From Arthrobacter wenxiniae (GTDB taxonomy: Bacteria; Actinomycetota; Actinomycetes; Actinomycetales; Micrococcaceae), in assembly GCF_013376105.1 (NCBI RefSeq), contig NZ_JAAMFM010000001.1, positions 301,822-365,821 of the forward strand: a stretch of 64,000 nucleotides of DNA, written 5' to 3'. This document shows positions 60,913 through 64,000 of this stretch, one piece after another (position 1 is the first letter of the stretch; every line of letters begins with the position of its first letter). Both the position numbers and the translations under genes were made by a program. Below the pieces are notes generated by a model. It was not told the origin of the DNA. It ran no database searches and saw only the letters and a program-made list of their open reading frames with translations.

Positions 60913-62493
60913 ATGGCTACCAACTCCACAGATGAGATTGTCGCAAAGTTCAAGGCTGGCTACACGTTCAGTGGTTCGTCCATTGCGCTCGGTGCGGCCC
61001 TCGTGGACGGGCAGGTCCACCCCGAGGCGCAGGTCAGCCTGCCCCTGGCCATGATGAACCGGCACGGCCTGGTGGCCGGCGCCACCGGCACGGGCAAGAC
61101 GGTCACGCTCCACATGATGGCCGAGCAGCTGTCCACGGCCGGCGTCCCCGTCTTCATGGCGGACATCAAGGGCGACCTCACCGGGCTGGCCACCGCGGGC
61201 CAGGGCAGCGACAAGCTGACGGCCCGCACGCAGGGAATCGGCCAGCAATGGGAGTCCAAGGCGTTCCCGGTGGAGTTCCTGGCCCTGGGCGGCGCCGGCA
61301 ACGGCGTCCCGGTCCGTGCCACGGTCACCTCATTCGGCCCCATCCTGCTTTCCCGCGTCCTGGGCCTGAATGAGACCCAGGAATCCAGCCTCCAGCTGGT
61401 CTTCCACTATGCGGACACCAAGAGCCTGGAACTCTACGACCTCAAGGACCTGCGCGCCGTCATCCAGTTCCTCACCTCGGACGAGGGCAAGGCGGACCTG
61501 ACAGAGCTGGGCGGCCTCTCCAAGGCCACGGCCGGCGTCATCCTGCGCAACCTCATCACCCTCGATGCCCAGGGCATGAGCGACTTCTTCGGCATGCCGG
61601 AGTTCGACACTGCCGAACTGCTGCGCACCGCCCCCGACGGCCGCGGCGTCATCAGCTGCCTGGAACTGCCCAGCGTGCAGGACAAGCCGCTCCTGTTTTC
61701 CACCTTCCTCATGTGGCTGTTGGCCGACCTGTTCCGCGACCTTCCCGAAGTGGGCGACGCCGACAAGCCGAAGCTGGTGTTCTTCTTCGACGAAGCGCAC
61801 CTGTTGTTCACGGGGGCCAGCAAGGCGTTCCTGGACGCCATCACCCAGACCGTGCGGCTGATCCGCTCCAAGGGGGTAGGCATCTTCTTCGTCACCCAGA
61901 CACCCAAGGACGTGCCCGGCGACATTCTCGCGCAGCTGGCCAACCGGGTCCAGCACGCCCTGCGCGCCTTCACCCCCGATGACGCGAAGGCCCTCAAGGC
62001 CACCGTGTCCACCTTCCCGGTGAGCGCCTACGACCTTGAGGAAGTCCTCACCTCCGCCGGCATCGGCGAAGCCGTGGTCACCGTCATGAATGAAAACGGC
62101 GCCCCGACCCCGGTGGCGTTGACCCGGATGCGCGCGCCGGGGTCCGTCATGGGGCCCAGCTCCGACGACGCCGTCAAGGCAGTGGTCGCCGCCTCCGCCC
62201 TGCTGCCCACCTACGGGACCGCCGTGGACCCCGTCTCCGCCTATGAACGGCTGGAGTCCCAGGCGCCCGCCGCCTCCACCGGGGCCGCCGTCGGAACCCC
62301 GGCTCCCCCTCCCGCGCCGGCCCGGATCCCCGTCCCGGGGAACGACGGCGGCGGGCTTGGTGCGGAGGTCATGGACGCCTTGGGTGGCGCGCTGGGCGGC
62401 GGCGTGAAAAGCATGATCCGCTCCATGGGCTCCCAGCTGGGCCGCAGCCTCATGCGCGATATGTTCGGCACGGCACCGCGCCGGAGGCGGTAA
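60913..62493 (+). CDS. HerA-like/DUF853 ATPase
   Basis: 526 residues from ATG 60913. Walker A is GATGTGKT (56-63) and the FMADIKGDLTGLA segment follows; Walker B is KLVFFFDEAHLLF (about 288-300). GVGIFFVTQTPKDVPGDILA and LANRVQHALRAFTPDDAKAL are typical of the YjgR/DUF853 family. The C-terminus is rich in Pro and Gly and ends in MIRSMGSQLGRSLMRDMFG. These HerA-related proteins are thought to act as ring ATPases on DNA, but their role is unproven. A membrane protein gene of unknown function follows. Confidence 0.9.
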   Translation: MATNSTDEIVAKFKAGYTFSGSSIALGAALVDGQVHPEAQVSLPLAMMNRHGLVAGATGTGKTVTLHMMAEQLSTAGVPVFMADIKGDLTGLATAGQGSDKLTARTQGIGQQWESKAFPVEFLALGGAGNGVPVRATVTSFGPILLSRVLGLNETQESSLQLVFHYADTKSLELYDLKDLRAVIQFLTSDEGKADLTELGGLSKATAGVILRNLITLDAQGMSDFFGMPEFDTAELLRTAPDGRGVISCLELPSVQDKPLLFSTFLMWLLADLFRDLPEVGDADKPKLVFFFDEAHLLFTGASKAFLDAITQTVRLIRSKGVGIFFVTQTPKDVPGDILAQLANRVQHALRAFTPDDAKALKATVSTFPVSAYDLEEVLTSAGIGEAVVTVMNENGAPTPVALTRMRAPGSVMGPSSDDAVKAVVAASALLPTYGTAVDPVSAYERLESQAPAASTGAAVGTPAPPPAPARIPVPGNDGGGLGAEVMDALGGALGGGVKSMIRSMGSQLGRSLMRDMFGTAPRRRR

Positions 62494-62559
62494 CTGGGGC
62501 CAAAGTCACAAAACCATGACCTCGCTGCGGCGGATTCCAGTGCCCGGAGTCCTAGACGG

Positions 62560-62565
62560 TACAGT
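62560..62565 (+). promoter_or_regulatory. -10-like box TACAGT, leaderless position
   Basis: TACAGT ends seven bases before the GTG at 62573, supporting that start for the following gene. Confidence 0.5.
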
Positions 62566-62572
62566 GGACGGC

Positions 62573-63559
62573 GTGAAGAACGGGGCCGAACTCATCAAGA
62601 TTGCCGCCGCGTGGCTGCTGATCCTGATGCTGGCCATCGCCGCCGCCATCGTCACCATTACCGTGGTGAACAGCAATTCCTTTGGGCCGGCGCGGACCGT
62701 CGAGACCTATTTGGACGCCCTCCGAGCCGGCAACGGCGCCAAGGCGCTGGGCCTGCTGAACGGCAGGGTCCCCTCGGCCAACGCGGCCGTGCTGGATGGC
62801 CCCGGCCTTGCCAAGTCGCAGGAGGGCCTCAAGAACGTCCACATCGGTGAACCCACGGATGCCCCGGAGCACCAGCAAAAGGTCACCGTCAGCTACACCA
62901 TTGGCGGCCAGTCCCTCTCCACGGACTTCACGCTCAAGCCGGGCCCCAAGCAGTGGATGTTCTTTGACAGCTGGAACATGGTGCCCACCACGCTGCCCAC
63001 CATCAATGTCTCCGTGGTCAACGCCAACCAGGCATCCATCAACGGCGTGGACGTCAACATGCCCAACGGCAGGAATTCCTTTGCGGCCTTTTACCCGGGC
63101 AGCTACGAGACCGCATACAAGTCGCCGCTTTTCGCCGCCCCGGCAGTCCAGCGCAGCGTGACGGGCCCCCTGGAGTCCGTTCCCGCCGTCGCACTTGCCA
63201 CGGGGCCCACCAGCGACCTCCTGTCGCAGGTGGGTTCCACCATCCACAAGTACCTCGACGCGTGCGCCAAGCAGGCTGTGCTGCTGCCCGCCAACTGTCC
63301 CATGAGTGCCGCCACCGACAACCGCGTGCTCTCGGCGGTGAAGTGGAGCATCCTGGACTACCCCTCCGTGTCCATCACCCCATACGGAGGGAAATGGATC
63401 ATGGCCCCCCTGACGGTCCGGGCCCAGGTGGAATACCAGGAGCAGGACCTGTTCACCGGGACTGTGGCACCCGTCAAGCACGCCGAGGACTTTGGCTTCA
63501 CGGCCAAACTGTCGATCGAGGGCAACACAGTCGACGTGACCCCGGTGGTCAGCTACTAG
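62573..63559 (+). CDS. Membrane-anchored extracytoplasmic protein of unknown function
   Basis: 328 residues from GTG 62573, chosen because a -10-like box sits seven bases upstream; an ATG at 62516 would add 19 residues. One N-terminal membrane helix (about 12-34, WLLILMLAIAAAIVTITVV) is followed by a secreted region. A short Ntf2-like unit may start at ARTVETYLDALRAGNGAKAL, and repeated beta-rich segments include KVTVSYTIGGQSLSTDFTLK and ITPYGGKWIMAPLTVRAQVE. No signature motif. It resembles other actinobacterial membrane-anchored lumen-type proteins. Confidence 0.72.
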   Translation: MKNGAELIKIAAAWLLILMLAIAAAIVTITVVNSNSFGPARTVETYLDALRAGNGAKALGLLNGRVPSANAAVLDGPGLAKSQEGLKNVHIGEPTDAPEHQQKVTVSYTIGGQSLSTDFTLKPGPKQWMFFDSWNMVPTTLPTINVSVVNANQASINGVDVNMPNGRNSFAAFYPGSYETAYKSPLFAAPAVQRSVTGPLESVPAVALATGPTSDLLSQVGSTIHKYLDACAKQAVLLPANCPMSAATDNRVLSAVKWSILDYPSVSITPYGGKWIMAPLTVRAQVEYQEQDLFTGTVAPVKHAEDFGFTAKLSIEGNTVDVTPVVSY

Positions 63560-63583
63560 GCCCCGCCGACACGGACCCGCCGC

Positions 63584-63674
63584 GTCCGTATTTCGGGTCC
63601 GTATTTCGGGTCCGTATTTCGGGTCCGTATGTCGGGTCCGTATTTCGGGTCAGTACTTCGGGTCCGTGCTTCGG
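63584..63674. repeat. Seven tandem copies of a 13-bp repeat
   Basis: GTCCGTATTTCGG recurs head to tail at 63584, 63597, 63610, 63623 (one change), 63636, 63649 (two changes) and 63662 (two changes). It starts 25 bases after the stop of the membrane protein gene. The interval to 63819 has no gene apart from this. Confidence 0.93.
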
Positions 63675-63806
63675 GCGGGCCCGCCGGGGCCCGCGTGGCC
63701 GGGCCCTGGACGGGGCTTTTCTGGTGGTGCTCCCTGCACAGGGGGACCCACACAAAAGGTAGTACACATATTCGAATAATCATCTGGTTTTGTCAGTGGC
63801 ACCCCG

Positions 63807-63812
63807 TAATGT
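63807..63812 (+). promoter_or_regulatory. -10-like box TAATGT, near-leaderless position
   Basis: TAATGT ends seven bases before the ATG at 63820. The intervening GGGGGAT could also act as a ribosome binding site. Confidence 0.35.
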
Positions 63813-63819
63813 GGGGGAT

Positions 63820-64000
63820 ATGGAAGCAACGGCACGGACACCGGGACACCCCGGATCCACACGGGAGGGCAGGGACGGCGGCGGGCACGTCCGCCGCCTC
63901 ATCGCCCTGGCCGAATCCCTGGCCCGCGCCGCCACCACCCCGTCCACCGGACCGTCCCCCCGCCCCGGCGCCGCGCCCGGTCCCGGCGCCGGTTCCGGTT
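63820..64000 (+). CDS. Start of an uncharacterised gene, cut by the window edge
   Basis: An open frame of 60 codons from ATG 63820 with GGGGG close upstream and no stop before the edge. The visible part reads GHVRRLIALAESLARAATTP and then a Pro/Ala/Gly-rich stretch. The alanine-rich helix followed by a proline-rich linker resembles the N-terminus of DUF222/HNH endonuclease proteins common in Arthrobacter, but too little is visible to be sure. Confidence 0.5.
   Translation, partial: MEATARTPGHPGSTREGRDGGGHVRRLIALAESLARAATTPSTGPSPRPGAAPGPGAGSG

Noticed and set aside
63584..63674. Possible CRISPR array
   Set aside because: The units are 13 bases and directly adjacent, with no spacers and no cas genes.
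63790..63812. TTGTCA/TAATGT as a standard promoter for the last gene
   Set aside because: The spacing is only 11 bases, too short for normal sigma recognition.

Overview
The window is GC-rich DNA with actinobacterial features: abundant GTG and TTG starts, many 4-base ATGA/GTGA gene overlaps, a dnaK-grpE-dnaJ-hspR heat-shock operon controlled by HspR (HAIR) sites, an MrpA protein carrying a fused MrpB domain, and a SAM riboswitch of the type common in Actinobacteria. Gene content and protein style fit the Micrococcaceae, most likely Arthrobacter or a close relative; this is inference, since no rRNA gene is present. Nearly all of the DNA is coding and looks chromosomal. I see no insertion sequence, prophage, CRISPR array or rRNA. 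Layout: 1-6.4 kb holds the end of a sialidase-like gene, a membrane-anchored coiled-coil protein with a PspA-like partner, a YccF protein, an aldo/keto reductase, HutD and a cation/proton antiporter. 6.5-13.5 kb holds a DEAD-box RNA helicase, a double-domain AsnC regulator divergent from an M20 amidohydrolase and MHS transporter pair, TrmB, and a small gene altered by an 11-bp duplication. 13.5-21.5 kb holds a SWIM/SNF2 helicase and the heat-shock operon, with a very large hairpin between grpE and dnaJ. 21.5-28.8 kb holds small enzymes, a TMEM175-type channel and a divergent arsenic-resistance cluster (acr3-arsC-arsO-thioredoxin-like opposite arsR-arsN), then LysE and a low-molecular-weight phosphatase. 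28.8-36 kb holds folate genes (a P-loop kinase/PabB fusion and PabC) around a cardiolipin synthase, then a SAM-riboswitch operon of DUF1737, rhodanese and MetZ. 36-41.4 kb holds an HTH-MurA fusion, a TPP-riboswitch-controlled thiamine-type ECF transporter (ykoEDC) and a DUF4235 protein. 41.5-48 kb is a complete Mrp antiporter operon. 48-56 kb holds a UMF1-type transporter, Dcd, KhtTU-like genes, tRNA-Gly(CCC), a 44-residue lysine-rich protein coupled to a carboxyethylornithine-synthase-like enzyme, a VOC protein, Vsr and a fatty-acid desaturase. 56-64 kb holds an MFS/LysR divergent pair, PanD, an epimerase, an AEC carrier, a HerA/DUF853 ATPase, a membrane-anchored unknown protein, a 13-bp tandem repeat and the start of another gene. 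Themes are ion and pH homeostasis (CPA2, Mrp, KhtTU, TMEM175), stress response (DnaK system, PspA-like pair, DEAD helicase), arsenic defence, and cofactor/methionine supply (TPP and SAM riboswitches, PabB/PabC, PanD). About a dozen genes have a TANNNT -10-like box only 6 or 7 bases before the start codon, which suggests leaderless transcription is common here.
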